Positions 15,715-24,389 of a stretch of DNA of 49,868 nucleotides are shown piece by piece. The number at the start of each line of letters is the position of its first letter. The first letter of the stretch is position 1. Made by a program: the position numbers and the translations under genes. The stretch lies in NCBI GenBank assembly GCA_031273455.1, contig JAISRZ010000046.1:1-49868 (forward strand), read 5' to 3'. The notes below the pieces were generated by a model that worked only from the letters and a program-made list of their open reading frames with translations, had not been told where the DNA came from and searched no databases. The DNA is from Deltaproteobacteria bacterium. Lineage in GTDB: Bacteria > Desulfobacterota > Desulfarculia > Adiutricales > Adiutricaceae.

Positions 15715-16483
15715 CGGGATCGTCTCTGGCCGGGGAAGATGGCTCCTCTTCGGCGTTTAAAGAGTTTTGGTCGGTCCCAAAGGGGCTCTCCTCAGAGACC
15801 AGGACCCCGTTAGCGGTTAGGTCTGGCTCGGGTCTTTTTTGGTCGCTTGAACCTAAGTTTGACTCTTCGGCGGGGGCGAGGGGAGGCGGGGGATCCACTG
15901 GGGTTAGGGGATCCTCGGTCTTAAGGGCCGCCGCGTCAGCTCGCTCGGCGGCTCGCTCGGCGTCGAGGTAAGCGTCTTGGTCGAGGGCTCGGTCATCGGC
16001 TAGGTCATCGGTGAGGATGGCTAAGTCGCTAGCCATAGCGGCGACTTGGTCAGGGGAAAGGCCAATAACGGTAGGCGGGGTTACCCACCCCTCTGGCTCG
16101 GCCTCTGGCTCGGCTTTGGGCCAAGCGATGGGTTCGCTCGAAGGCCAAAGGTCGGACGCGGCGGCGGGCGAAAGGCTAGGCTCACTGGCCTTTTTAGCGG
16201 CGGATTTACCTTTAACGGCTTTAGGGTCGTTAAAGTCAAAGGTCCGTTGCTTGGCCGCCCCAGCGTCGTCCCAGCTAAAAGCCAGGTTTAAGTTGACGCG
16301 GCCCAAGCGACTGGAAGTGTCGATCCGGATATCGATGATGTCCGCCGGTTTTAAAGAGGTCTGCCGGTTCTGGTCGCAAAAGGTGAGATCCCCGTTTTTA
16401 AAACCAGCGATTAAAGCTTCGAGGTAGCGGGCCACGTCCAAAGGATCGGTGGTGAATGAATAGTGAAAGTTAGTTTTTTTCAT
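15698..16483 (-). CDS. Amphi-Trp domain protein with acidic tail
   Basis: A 261-residue protein. The first ~85 residues fit the amphi-Trp domain (VARYLEALIAGFKNGDLTF, then IDIRIDTS and LNLAFSWDD with the tryptophan). The remaining ~175 residues are low-complexity, rich in Pro, Glu, Asp and Ala, and probably disordered. To my recollection amphi-Trp domains occur in deltaproteobacterial GAK clusters together with an ATP-grasp enzyme and an HprK-like kinase. Here the neighbours are instead a PHP-like protein upstream (65-base gap) and a PhoU-kinase fusion downstream (17-base overlap). The biochemical role of the domain is not known. Confidence 0.75.
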   Translation of the reverse strand: MKKTNFHYSFTTDPLDVARYLEALIAGFKNGDLTFCDQNRQTSLKPADIIDIRIDTSSRLGRVNLNLAFSWDDAGAAKQRTFDFNDPKAVKGKSAAKKASEPSLSPAAASDLWPSSEPIAWPKAEPEAEPEGWVTPPTVIGLSPDQVAAMASDLAILTDDLADDRALDQDAYLDAERAAERADAAALKTEDPLTPVDPPPPLAPAEESNLGSSDQKRPEPDLTANGVLVSEESPFGTDQNSLNAEEEPSSPARDDPDESEV

Positions 16484-16548
16484 AGATTGACACCGACACC
16501 TAAGACAATTGCCGTTTACTAAAAACTTATAAGCGCCCGATACCGAAA

Positions 16549-18417
16549 CTAAGCTAAACGCGACCGATACTCGTCCATGGTCCGCTCCCGACTCTGGTTA
16601 TTCCGCTCCAAGGCCTTAATGACCGTGGGATCGCGCCAGGGCGGTTGGAAGCCGATTTCCCGATCCAAGTTGTTCTTTTCCTCGGACTTTTGGTCCGGTC
16701 GGATCTTGGAGGACATATGGGTGTCATCGCCCATAAAGGCCAGTAAAGGCCGCTGGGATTTTTGATGGCGGGCCAAGGTCTCGATTAAAAAAACCGTGTG
16801 GCTGGGGGTGGAGGGGTTCCAGACCTCCCAACCGTCCACGTCCAGGTCATCGAGAAGGATGGGCCAGAACTGGGGTGGGTGAGGGATGACCACGCCCGCC
16901 CCTAACCCTCGGGCTTCCTCAATCACTTCCCGGACCGTATGGAACCTTTGGGGGATTAAACGCCTTTTAACTTGGGCTTTGACCAAACGGCCTAAAGCCA
17001 TGGCTCGATCCAGTAAGGCTGGGGGGTTCTCTTGGCCCCGGGCGGCCATAAAGTCCGGCAATAACCGGTTCTTTAACATCTCCGCCCTATCGGAGACGCC
17101 TAAATTAGCCTTAATGATGATCTTTTTAAGCCTTAAGGCTAAGTCGCTGGCTAAGTTAATGGACCCGCGGGAAAAACCTTGTTTTTTAATCTCATTGGCG
17201 ATGGCCTGATCCGGGGTGATGACGCTGTCGAGGATATCCATCAGTTGCAAAGCCCGGTACTGAAAAGTCCGCTCCATCATGCTGGCGAGTTTAGTGGCTT
17301 TGGGCAACAAATGGGTCCGAAAATGGATGAGCAACTGGATCTTCAGGCCATACTCCGGGGCGAAGGCGTCAGCTTCCACGCCCGTCCATTCGCCTAAGCT
17401 CATGAGCTTATTGTGCTGGGTGGGGATGATTAAGCGATCCGTGGCCGCGGGAAAGGCTTGATTGACCCGCTCGGCGATCATGGGCAAAGGGATCCACTCG
17501 GGGTGCCAATGGACGGCCAAGACCCGGGAGTCGTTAGGATCCACCAAGGTGGGCTTATAGGCCCCTAAGACCTCTTTGTCCGTTAGATCCACCGAGGTTA
17601 AGCGATTAAAAGCCGCCCAATCGGCCTCTTCCATCTCCAGGCTAATCTTCTTTTTGCTGATTTTGGGGGGTTTGGCGGCTTTATCGCCTTTTTCCGCTTT
17701 ACCGGGTTTGGCTTCTTTAATGGGCTTAGAGTCTTTAACCTCTTTGACCGGTAAAGGGGCTATAACTTCCTGGACCGGTTGAGGGGCTTTAAGCTCCTGG
17801 GGTTGTTTAGCCTCCTTAAGCGGTTTAAGGACTCTAATCGCCTTCACCAGCGAAGCCGGTTCAGGGGCTCTAGTCGTCTTAACGGCTTTAGTCGCTTTAA
17901 CGGCCTTAACTGGTTTAGTGGCCTTAACGGGCTTAGTCGCTTTAACGACCTTAACCGGTTTAGGGGCCTTAATGGCCTTGGTCGCTTTAACGGCCTTGGT
18001 CGCTTTAACGACCTTAACCGGTTTAGGGGCCTTAACGGCCTTAGTCGCCTTAACGGCCTTGGTCGCTTTAGTGGCCTTAACGGTCTTAGTCGCTTTAACG
18101 GCTTTAACCGGTTTAGTGGCCTTAACGGTCTTGGTCGCTTTAACTGGTTTGACTGGTTGAGTGGCCTTAACGGGTTTGGCCGTAGCTTTAGGCCTCCGCG
18201 GGGTTTTAACGGTTTTAACGGTCTTAGGGCCCCGGGCCGGTTTGACGGTCGCGCTCTTAGAGGTCTTCGAAGCCCCCGTGGTCTTAGACCCCCTTAGGGG
18301 TTTAACGGTCTTAGTCGGTTGGCCGGTCTTCGGGGGAGTTGTTCGACCAGTCTTGACGGCTTTAGGGGTCTTAGCGGCGATCACGGCCTTTATAACCTTA
18401 TCAGCGGGTTTTTTCAT
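16549..18417 (-). CDS. PHP-like metalloenzyme with histone-H1-like Lys/Ala/Pro tail
   Basis: A 622-residue protein. Residues 1-255 are an extreme low-complexity tail of the type KATKAVKATKAVKAPKPVKV, resembling histone H1 or bacterial AlgP-type tails that bind DNA or polyphosphate. Residues 256-622 form a globular part with metal-binding-type motifs: VHWHPEW near 301-308, IPHPPQFW near 511-518 and FMGDDTHMS near 561-569. This His/Asp spacing fits a PHP-superfamily phosphoesterase or hydrolase. It lies between ybaB and the amphi-Trp gene on the same strand. The ATG at 18417 has no strong ribosome site, so the tail start could be elsewhere in the repeat. The substrate is unknown; the tail suggests action at the nucleoid or on polyphosphate. 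Confidence 0.75.
   Translation of the reverse strand: MKKPADKVIKAVIAAKTPKAVKTGRTTPPKTGQPTKTVKPLRGSKTTGASKTSKSATVKPARGPKTVKTVKTPRRPKATAKPVKATQPVKPVKATKTVKATKPVKAVKATKTVKATKATKAVKATKAVKAPKPVKVVKATKAVKATKAIKAPKPVKVVKATKPVKATKPVKAVKATKAVKTTRAPEPASLVKAIRVLKPLKEAKQPQELKAPQPVQEVIAPLPVKEVKDSKPIKEAKPGKAEKGDKAAKPPKISKKKISLEMEEADWAAFNRLTSVDLTDKEVLGAYKPTLVDPNDSRVLAVHWHPEWIPLPMIAERVNQAFPAATDRLIIPTQHNKLMSLGEWTGVEADAFAPEYGLKIQLLIHFRTHLLPKATKLASMMERTFQYRALQLMDILDSVITPDQAIANEIKKQGFSRGSINLASDLALRLKKIIIKANLGVSDRAEMLKNRLLPDFMAARGQENPPALLDRAMALGRLVKAQVKRRLIPQRFHTVREVIEEARGLGAGVVIPHPPQFWPILLDDLDVDGWEVWNPSTPSHTVFLIETLARHQKSQRPLLAFMGDDTHMSSKIRPDQKSEEKNNLDREIGFQPPWRDPTVIKALERNNQSRERTMDEYRSRLA
17860..18200 (-). repeat. 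Degenerate tandem DNA repeat encoding the KATK tail
   Basis: The coding DNA of the tail is a near-tandem array of 15-30-base units (on the plus strand, GCCTTAACGGTCTTAGTCGC and variants). It keeps several wrong frames open and is prone to length change by slippage. Confidence 0.8.
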
Positions 18418-18455
18418 GGGGTCTATCCAAAGGGCGCGTCCGCCGCGAGGCGGTG

Positions 18456-18478
18456 AAAAGCCTGGACTAACGCCAGGC
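18456..18478 (-). terminator. Possible terminator between ybaB and the PHP-like gene
   Basis: On the minus strand GCCTGG...CCAGGC (18460-18478) is followed by TTTT (18456-18459), with another small hairpin (CCGCC-GCGA-GGCGG, 18439-18452) next to it. The short T run suggests partial termination, which would lower downstream gene output. Confidence 0.45.
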
Positions 18479-18489
18479 GAAAAATAGTT

Positions 18490-18831
18490 TTATTCCGAGG
18501 AGCCGGTAAAGAGGCTGGCTAGATCCAGCCCAGCGGTGATGCCGGTCGTCTCTTTAAGCATAACGGATTGGATCTGGTTTAAGGCCTCGTTAACCGCGGC
18601 CAAGATTAAATCCCCCAGCATCTCCGGGTCCGCCGGGTTAATGACCTCGGGCTCAATCTCAATGGAGACCACCCGGTTAAGGCCATTGACCGTGACCGTG
18701 ACCATGCCTCCGCCCACGGTGGCCGTGGCGGTTTTTAGGTGAGCCGTCTCTTGGGTCTTTAAGAGCTGCTCCCGAACCAGCTTGGCCGTTTTTATGATAT
18801 CTAAACCTTTGGTGAAGGATTCATCGAACAT
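18490..18831 (-). CDS. ybaB: YbaB/EbfC family nucleoid-associated protein
   Basis: A 113-residue DNA-binding protein that forms tweezer-like dimers. It shows the family core GGGMVTVTVNGLNRVVSIEI, then PEMLGDLILAAVNEALNQI. The frame extends eight codons further upstream, but those codons are a GGAGGGAGGGAAGA purine tract that serves as ribosome site, so the ATG at 18829-18831 (MFDESFTKG) is chosen. The gene follows dnaX, the classical arrangement, although a ~300-base gap with its own promoter separates them here. recR, the usual third member, is absent and the PHP-like gene takes its place. Confidence 0.92.
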   Translation of the reverse strand: MFDESFTKGLDIIKTAKLVREQLLKTQETAHLKTATATVGGGMVTVTVNGLNRVVSIEIEPEVINPADPEMLGDLILAAVNEALNQIQSVMLKETTGITAGLDLASLFTGSSE

Positions 18832-19134
18832 GGGGTCTTCCCTCCCTCCCTCCAAGATAACCTTATATTCCGCCTATAAGCTTCAATAACCATAAGGCGA
18901 AGGGCGTTCCATCTTTTCAGCTATAAGGCCCTTTAGGCCTTCAAGGGTGGTCTTTAGGGGTCCTCTCGCGTAAACGGTCTTTATTAAGTTAGACGAGATA
19001 AGCCAAACCTGTCAAGAAGGACTTTCGCTTACGGGTGGTTTAATGAGGTCTAATAAACTTATTAAAGAATCTAAATTTACGTAAATAATAAAATATTAAA
19101 AGTTAATTAGCTCTTTAAAAACCAAAAATTAGTT
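18832..19134. other. Spacer between dnaX and ybaB
   Basis: AT-rich sequence holding the ybaB promoter (18986-19015) and a long leader. No gene is seen on either strand. Confidence 0.6.
18986..19015 (-). promoter_or_regulatory. Promoter of the ybaB unit
   Basis: On the minus strand a perfect TTGACA (19010-19015) is followed after 18 bases by TAACTT (18986-18991). The leader to the ybaB ATG is about 150 bases. The -10 is only moderate. Confidence 0.55.
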
Positions 19135-20898
19135 TTAATTCGACTCGTCCTCCGGGGTCGGCGCGTCCTTAGCCGGAGCGATCCCGTCAGTTTCCTCAAA
19201 GTCCTCGTCCCCCTCCAGGTCATCGATGGCCTCAGTTTCCACCATGGGGGTTAAAACCGGGGGTTGGTCGTTAAAATTGAGAAACTTCCCGTTATGGGTC
19301 ATGGTGAAGGCTTTGATTAAGGGATCTTTTTTGAGCTCATGGAGCTTGGCCGAAACCTCTTCTTTCGTGAACTTAGGTTTGGGCGGCTCGGGTTTAGGTG
19401 GCTCAGGGGCGACCGGGGCCGGAGGAGCCGAAGGTTCGGGTTTATCGGGAGCCGTTGGTCCGCTAGGGGCCGCGGCCTTTAAGGGTTCAGGGTTTAAAGT
19501 GTGCGCGGCGATGATGGCGTCCAGCTCCGAATCGGGCGGAAAACCGTCATTGTTAGCGGCGGGGCCTGACTGAGCTAAAGGTTGACTTAGGGGCGAACTG
19601 ACCGGAGCCGGGCTGAAAGCCCCGGGGAAAGGCTCGGGTTGGGCCGCGGGGGCCAGCGGTTCTAATGGGTAACTGGCTGGCGGGTTAGTTAAAGGCAAAG
19701 GCGGTAAAGCGGCTTTCACCTCTTGGGCCAACAAGTCGAGGTTTTTGGCGATCAGTTCCGGGGATCTTTCCAAGAAGACGTTTAAGCGGGCGGTTAAGGT
19801 GGCTAACTCCGTTAAAGGGACTGACTGGCAAAGCTTAATTAAGTGGGCTTCCATGAGCCAACGAGGCTGGGGATGCCGGGCCAACTCGGCTTGAAATTTC
19901 AGCCAAGCCTCAAAGTGGCGGTGCAAAATGGGTAGAGACAGTTCAGAGCCCAGCTTTTGAAACTCGCTTTCCTCTTTTTCGGTCAGCTCTAAAAAGGAGA
20001 CGGAGTTGTTGCTGGCTTTGTATAAGGTTAACCCCCGGGTGTACTCTAAGACCCTGGCCGCGAGCTCCCGAAAGTCCGCCCCCATATCGTAAGCTTTGTC
20101 CAAGAGCTCCAAAGCCTTGGCCGCGTCGCCCCGAAAGGCGGCGAGGGCGGTTTGGCTAACCAGATCTTGGTTAATGAGCCCTAAAGCCTCTTCCGTGGCT
20201 TTAGCCGTGATCTCCCCGGCTGAGGCGATGACCTGGTCCATCATGCCTAAAGCGTCCCGTAAGCCGCCTTCGGACTGCCGAGCGATGATGGTTAAGGCCT
20301 CGGTTTCCGCGGCGATATTTTCCTTTTTGGCCACCGCGGTTAAACGGGCCACAATGTCCTCGGTTTTGATGCGCTTAAAATCATACCGTTGGCAGCGGGA
20401 GAGGATGGTGGCTGGGACTTTATGGGCCTCGGTGGTGGCGAAGATGAAGACCACGTGGCTGGGGGGTTCCTCGAGGGTTTTAAGTAGAGCGTTAAAGGCG
20501 TCGTTGGTGAGAGCGTGAACCTCGTCAATGATGTAGACTTTATAAGGGTTTTTGGCCGGTAAGTATTTAACGGTCTCCCTTAGATTCCGGATTTCCCCAA
20601 TGCCCCGGTTGGAGGCCCCGTCCACCTCCATTAAATCCACGCACTCGCCGTTTTGGATCTCTAAGCAACTGGAGCAGACCCCGCAAGGCCGGGACCCTTC
20701 GGCCTTACAAGCCAAAGCCATGGCTAAGAGCCGGGCCGCCGTGGTTTTCCCCACGCCCCTAGGGCCAGTGAAAAGGTAAGAGTGGGCCACCCGGCCCGTG
20801 GCTAGAGCTTGGGTTAAGGTTTTCCGGACCAGCTCTTGGCCGGTTAGATCCTCAAAAGTCCGCGGCCGGTACTTGCGGGCCAGGACCAGGTAAGCCAT
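19135..20898 (-). CDS. dnaX: DNA polymerase III subunit gamma/tau
   Basis: The clamp-loader ATPase, 587 residues. It starts MAYLVLARKYRPRTFEDLTG, has the Walker A GPRGVGKTT (45-53), a zinc cluster of four cysteines (C64, C72, C75, C78), Walker B DEVH (125-128) and the sensor region FIFATTEAHKVPATILSRCQ. The AAA+ part is followed by a Pro/Ala-rich linker (~395-520) and a short tau-like C-terminus ending in an acidic tail. I see no obvious A-run slippage site, so only the full-length form is expected. The ATG is 5 bases after the ileS stop, so the genes are cotranscribed. Confidence 0.96.
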   Translation of the reverse strand: MAYLVLARKYRPRTFEDLTGQELVRKTLTQALATGRVAHSYLFTGPRGVGKTTAARLLAMALACKAEGSRPCGVCSSCLEIQNGECVDLMEVDGASNRGIGEIRNLRETVKYLPAKNPYKVYIIDEVHALTNDAFNALLKTLEEPPSHVVFIFATTEAHKVPATILSRCQRYDFKRIKTEDIVARLTAVAKKENIAAETEALTIIARQSEGGLRDALGMMDQVIASAGEITAKATEEALGLINQDLVSQTALAAFRGDAAKALELLDKAYDMGADFRELAARVLEYTRGLTLYKASNNSVSFLELTEKEESEFQKLGSELSLPILHRHFEAWLKFQAELARHPQPRWLMEAHLIKLCQSVPLTELATLTARLNVFLERSPELIAKNLDLLAQEVKAALPPLPLTNPPASYPLEPLAPAAQPEPFPGAFSPAPVSSPLSQPLAQSGPAANNDGFPPDSELDAIIAAHTLNPEPLKAAAPSGPTAPDKPEPSAPPAPVAPEPPKPEPPKPKFTKEEVSAKLHELKKDPLIKAFTMTHNGKFLNFNDQPPVLTPMVETEAIDDLEGDEDFEETDGIAPAKDAPTPEDESN

Positions 20899-20903
20899 CT
20901 TGG

Positions 20904-23639
20904 TTATTCCATTTCGCTTAAAGCCTTACGGCATTTGGGGCAAACCCCGCCCTCCTCGGCGATGTCATGGTGCCGAGTCCAGCAGCGCGGGCACTTGGGG
21001 TCCGGGTTAACGGTCACCGTGGCCTCAATGGCCTCCCCTAAGGTTAGCTCTAAGCGGCTTAAAATAAAGATTTCTAAAATGAAATCCTCATGTTTTTTAA
21101 TTAGATCGTACTCGGCTTTAGGGACCGTTAAATGGCAGACCCCCTCTAACCCCGAGCCAATAAGTTTGGCTTTTCGAGCTTCCTCTAAGGCCTTATTGAC
21201 CCGATCCCGAATGGCGATTAGTTTTTCCAGCTCCAAAGCCACCTCTGGGGCCGCGTATGCGGGGTTAACCTGGGGAAACTCCTCTAAGAAAACCGATTTG
21301 TTTTCCCCCGGGTCAAGGTAACCCCAGATCTCCTCGGTGGTGAAAGAGAGGATCGGGGCCATGAGCTTGGTTAAAGCCGGTAAGACCACGCTCATGACCG
21401 TCTGGGCCCCCCGGCGGGCCGGATCGTTGGGGGCGAAGGTGTACAGCCGGTCCTTAATGACGTCAAAGTAAAAGGAGGACAATAAACCGATAAACTTATT
21501 GACCAACTGGTAAACGTCATGGAAGGCGTAGGTGTCGTAAGCTTGGCGGACCTTTTCAATGAGAAGGTTTAGCTGGTGGAGGACATATTGGTCCAAAGGC
21601 CGTAAGGAGCTAATGGGCGCGGCCTTATCCGGAGTGAAGTCAAAAAGGTTGCCCAAAATGAAGCGGATGGCGTTGCGAAAGTTAAAGTAAGCCTTAGCCA
21701 ACATGTCGAGGATGGCCGAAGACAAACGGATATCGTCTTGGTAGTTTTCGGCGGCGGCCCAGAGGCGAATGATGTCGGCCCCAAACTTATTGATTAGAGA
21801 CTCCGGGTCCACGGTGTTGCCCAAAGATTTACTCATCTTCCGGCCTTGGCCATCGACCACGTAACCGTGGGTTAAAACCTCTTTGTAAGGGGCTCTTTGG
21901 CGATTGGCCACGGATAGAAGTAAGCTCGAGTGAAACCAACCCCGATGCTGGTCCGACCCTTCCAGGTACATGTCAGCCTGGTCAGGTAGGTTGGCCCGTT
22001 TTTCCAAGACCGCGGCGAAGGAGGACCCCGAGTCAAACCAGACGTCGAGGATATCCGTCTCTTTGCCAAAGTTCCGGCCCCCGCAAGCGCAGTTCTCCCC
22101 CGGAGGCATCAACTCCTCGACCTCCCGGTTAAACCAAGCGTCCGCCCCTTCGGTTAAGATGAGGTCATACAGCTTTTTCTGGATGGCTGGGCTGTAATGC
22201 CAGCGACCGCAATCTTGGCAAAAGAAGATGGTGATGGGCACCCCCCAGGAGCGCTGGCGGCTGACGCACCAGTCCGGGCGGTTGTCGATCATGCCGTGGA
22301 TGCGCTCCCGGCCCCACTTGGGGATCCAAGTGACCTTATTAATGGCCATTAAACTTTTGTGGCGGAGATTTTTCTCCTCCATGGAGATAAACCATTGGGG
22401 CGTGGCCCGAAAAACCACCGGTTTCCGGCAACGCCAGCAATGGGGGTAATCGTGCTTGATCCCCTCGGAGGCTAAAAGGACCCCTTTGGCTTCCAAGTCG
22501 GCGATAACTAAGGGGTTGGCCTCTAAGACCTTTTTCCCAACATACTCCGGGGCCCCATCGGTGAAGCGAGCTTGGTCGTCTAAAGGCGAAAAGATCGGCA
22601 GATTGTTGGCTAACCCGGTTTCGTAATCCTCGCGACCGTGGCCCGGGGCGGTGTGGACCAAACCCGTCCCTTGCTCCAAGGTCACGTAATAGGCCGGCAC
22701 GACTTTGGACTCGCGATCGTACAAAGGATGCTGAGCCATGGAGCCCAAAAAAGAGCTGGTGGGTAGCTCGGCCAATTCCTTAATGGGCGTAACGCCTAAG
22801 GTTTTCCAGAGCTTGGGGGCCAAATCTTGGGCTAAGATCAAAACCTCGCCTTTATACTCATAAGCCGCGTAGGTAAAAGCTGGGTTATAGGCCACGGCCA
22901 TGTTGGCCGGAATAGTCCAAGGGGTGGTGGTCCAGATGACTAGACTGACTTTCCGGCCCTTTAAGACCGGTAGCTCGGCTAAGGGCCCGGAGATTAAAGG
23001 GAAAGCCACGTAGATGGAGTCCGAGGCGACGTTGGCGTACTCCACCTCGGCCTCGGCCAAGGCGGTTTGGCACTGGCCGCACCATAAAACCGGCTTTAAG
23101 CTGTGGTAAAGACGCCCATCCAAAGCGGCTTGGCCCAGCTCTTTGGCGATAACCGCCTCGTACTCGTAGGCCATGGTTAAGTAGGGGTGAGCCCAATCGC
23201 CTAAGACCCCCAGCCTTTGGAACTGCTGGGATTGGATGGCCACGTACTTTTCGGCGTGCTTCCGGCAAAGGGCCCGGATCTCTTGCTTAGATAGCTCCTT
23301 TTTCTTGGGGCCTAAGCTTTGGTCCACCTGGTGCTCAATGGGCAGACCATGGCAGTCCCAACCGGGCACGTAAGGCGAGGAAAAGCCGGACATGACTTTG
23401 GCTTTAACGATTATGTCTTTTAAAATCTTATTTAAGGCCGTGCCCATATGGATATGGCCATTAGCGTAAGGCGGGCCGTCATGGAGAACCCAAGACGGTC
23501 GATCTTTAGTCTGGGCCTGGATGAGGTCATATAGGCCCATGGCCCGCCATTTTTCCAAAAAGCCCGGCTCCCGTTGGGCCAAGGAGGCCTTCATGGGGAA
23601 GTCGGTCTGGGGCAGGTTTAAAGTTTTTTTGTAGTCCAT
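20904..23639 (-). CDS. ileS: Isoleucyl-tRNA synthetase
   Basis: A class I synthetase that charges tRNA-Ile and edits valine, 911 residues and of normal bacterial length. It shows the HIGH-type motif in GPPYANGHIHMGTALNKIL (residues ~54-72), KMSKSLGNTVDPE near 600, and a C-terminal zinc site (CPRCWTRHH, then CPKC). The upstream dedA stop is 25 bases away, and dnaX follows after 5 bases. The ribosome site is weak (GGATAATATTATG), so translation may lean on coupling. Confidence 0.97.
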   Translation of the reverse strand: MDYKKTLNLPQTDFPMKASLAQREPGFLEKWRAMGLYDLIQAQTKDRPSWVLHDGPPYANGHIHMGTALNKILKDIIVKAKVMSGFSSPYVPGWDCHGLPIEHQVDQSLGPKKKELSKQEIRALCRKHAEKYVAIQSQQFQRLGVLGDWAHPYLTMAYEYEAVIAKELGQAALDGRLYHSLKPVLWCGQCQTALAEAEVEYANVASDSIYVAFPLISGPLAELPVLKGRKVSLVIWTTTPWTIPANMAVAYNPAFTYAAYEYKGEVLILAQDLAPKLWKTLGVTPIKELAELPTSSFLGSMAQHPLYDRESKVVPAYYVTLEQGTGLVHTAPGHGREDYETGLANNLPIFSPLDDQARFTDGAPEYVGKKVLEANPLVIADLEAKGVLLASEGIKHDYPHCWRCRKPVVFRATPQWFISMEEKNLRHKSLMAINKVTWIPKWGRERIHGMIDNRPDWCVSRQRSWGVPITIFFCQDCGRWHYSPAIQKKLYDLILTEGADAWFNREVEELMPPGENCACGGRNFGKETDILDVWFDSGSSFAAVLEKRANLPDQADMYLEGSDQHRGWFHSSLLLSVANRQRAPYKEVLTHGYVVDGQGRKMSKSLGNTVDPESLINKFGADIIRLWAAAENYQDDIRLSSAILDMLAKAYFNFRNAIRFILGNLFDFTPDKAAPISSLRPLDQYVLHQLNLLIEKVRQAYDTYAFHDVYQLVNKFIGLLSSFYFDVIKDRLYTFAPNDPARRGAQTVMSVVLPALTKLMAPILSFTTEEIWGYLDPGENKSVFLEEFPQVNPAYAAPEVALELEKLIAIRDRVNKALEEARKAKLIGSGLEGVCHLTVPKAEYDLIKKHEDFILEIFILSRLELTLGEAIEATVTVNPDPKCPRCWTRHHDIAEEGGVCPKCRKALSEME

Positions 23640-23664
23640 AATATTATCCGGTCAAAGCCACAGG

Positions 23665-24375
23665 TCAATTGATCTTGTCTTCCGTCCCTGGGTTTTCCAA
23701 GACGGTCGCTTTTTTCTGGCGGTGGCGGGCTTTAAGCCATTCCACCACCATGGGCAATACTGAAAGGACGATAATGGCCATAATGACCATGGTGAAGTTT
23801 TTGCGAACCATGGGGAGGCCCCCGAAGAAAAAGCCCGCCCAAATAAAGGCCAAGGCCCAAGCCACCCCGCCAATGACGTTAAAGGAGAGAAACCGCCGGT
23901 AACGCATGGCCCCCACCCCGGCCACAAAGGGGGCGAAGGTCCGCACAATGGGCACAAAGCGGGCGATGATAATGGTGGAGGCCCCGTACTTTTCGTAAAA
24001 ATCCCGGGTCTTATCCAAGTACCGCTTCTTTAAGAACCGACCGTCCCGGTTAAAGACTTTGGGGCCTAATAACCGTCCGATCCAGTAGTTAAAGGTGTCC
24101 CCCAAAAAGGCCGCGGTGATGATGACCGCCAGTAAGACCCAGGGGCTTAAAGGCGAGCCCTCCCGAGCGGCGATGGCCCCGGCGGCGAACAAGAGCGAGT
24201 CGCCGGGCAGAAAGGGGCAGATAACCACGCCCGTTTCCCAGAAAACAATGAGGAAAAGAATCAAATAGACTCGCCAGCCAAACTGATCAACTAAATTATC
24301 TAAATGAACGTCAATATGCAGTATAAAATCGACTAGATTTCCGATCCAACTGACCAGAAAGTCGAAGGCTTCCAT
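23665..24375 (-). CDS. DedA family membrane protein
   Basis: A 236-residue inner-membrane protein of the DedA/VTT family, thought to move lipids such as undecaprenyl phosphate across the membrane and to be needed for envelope stability. It shows the signatures FWETGVVICPFLPGDSLLF (Glu and the FLPGD loop) and RFVPIVRTFAPFVAGVGAM (family Arg residues), with 4-5 membrane segments and a basic C-terminus. It lies 14 bases after the threonylcarbamoyl-AMP synthase-like gene and 25 bases before ileS. Confidence 0.92.
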   Translation of the reverse strand: MEAFDFLVSWIGNLVDFILHIDVHLDNLVDQFGWRVYLILFLIVFWETGVVICPFLPGDSLLFAAGAIAAREGSPLSPWVLLAVIITAAFLGDTFNYWIGRLLGPKVFNRDGRFLKKRYLDKTRDFYEKYGASTIIIARFVPIVRTFAPFVAGVGAMRYRRFLSFNVIGGVAWALAFIWAGFFFGGLPMVRKNFTMVIMAIIVLSVLPMVVEWLKARHRQKKATVLENPGTEDKIN

Positions 24376-24389
24376 TAGAACCTCGTAAT

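Noticed and set aside
17779-18297. Plus-strand frame with many GLNGLSRFN-type repeats
   Set aside because: This is the reverse reading of the KATK tail repeat. The minus-strand frame continues into a recognisable globular domain; this one does not.
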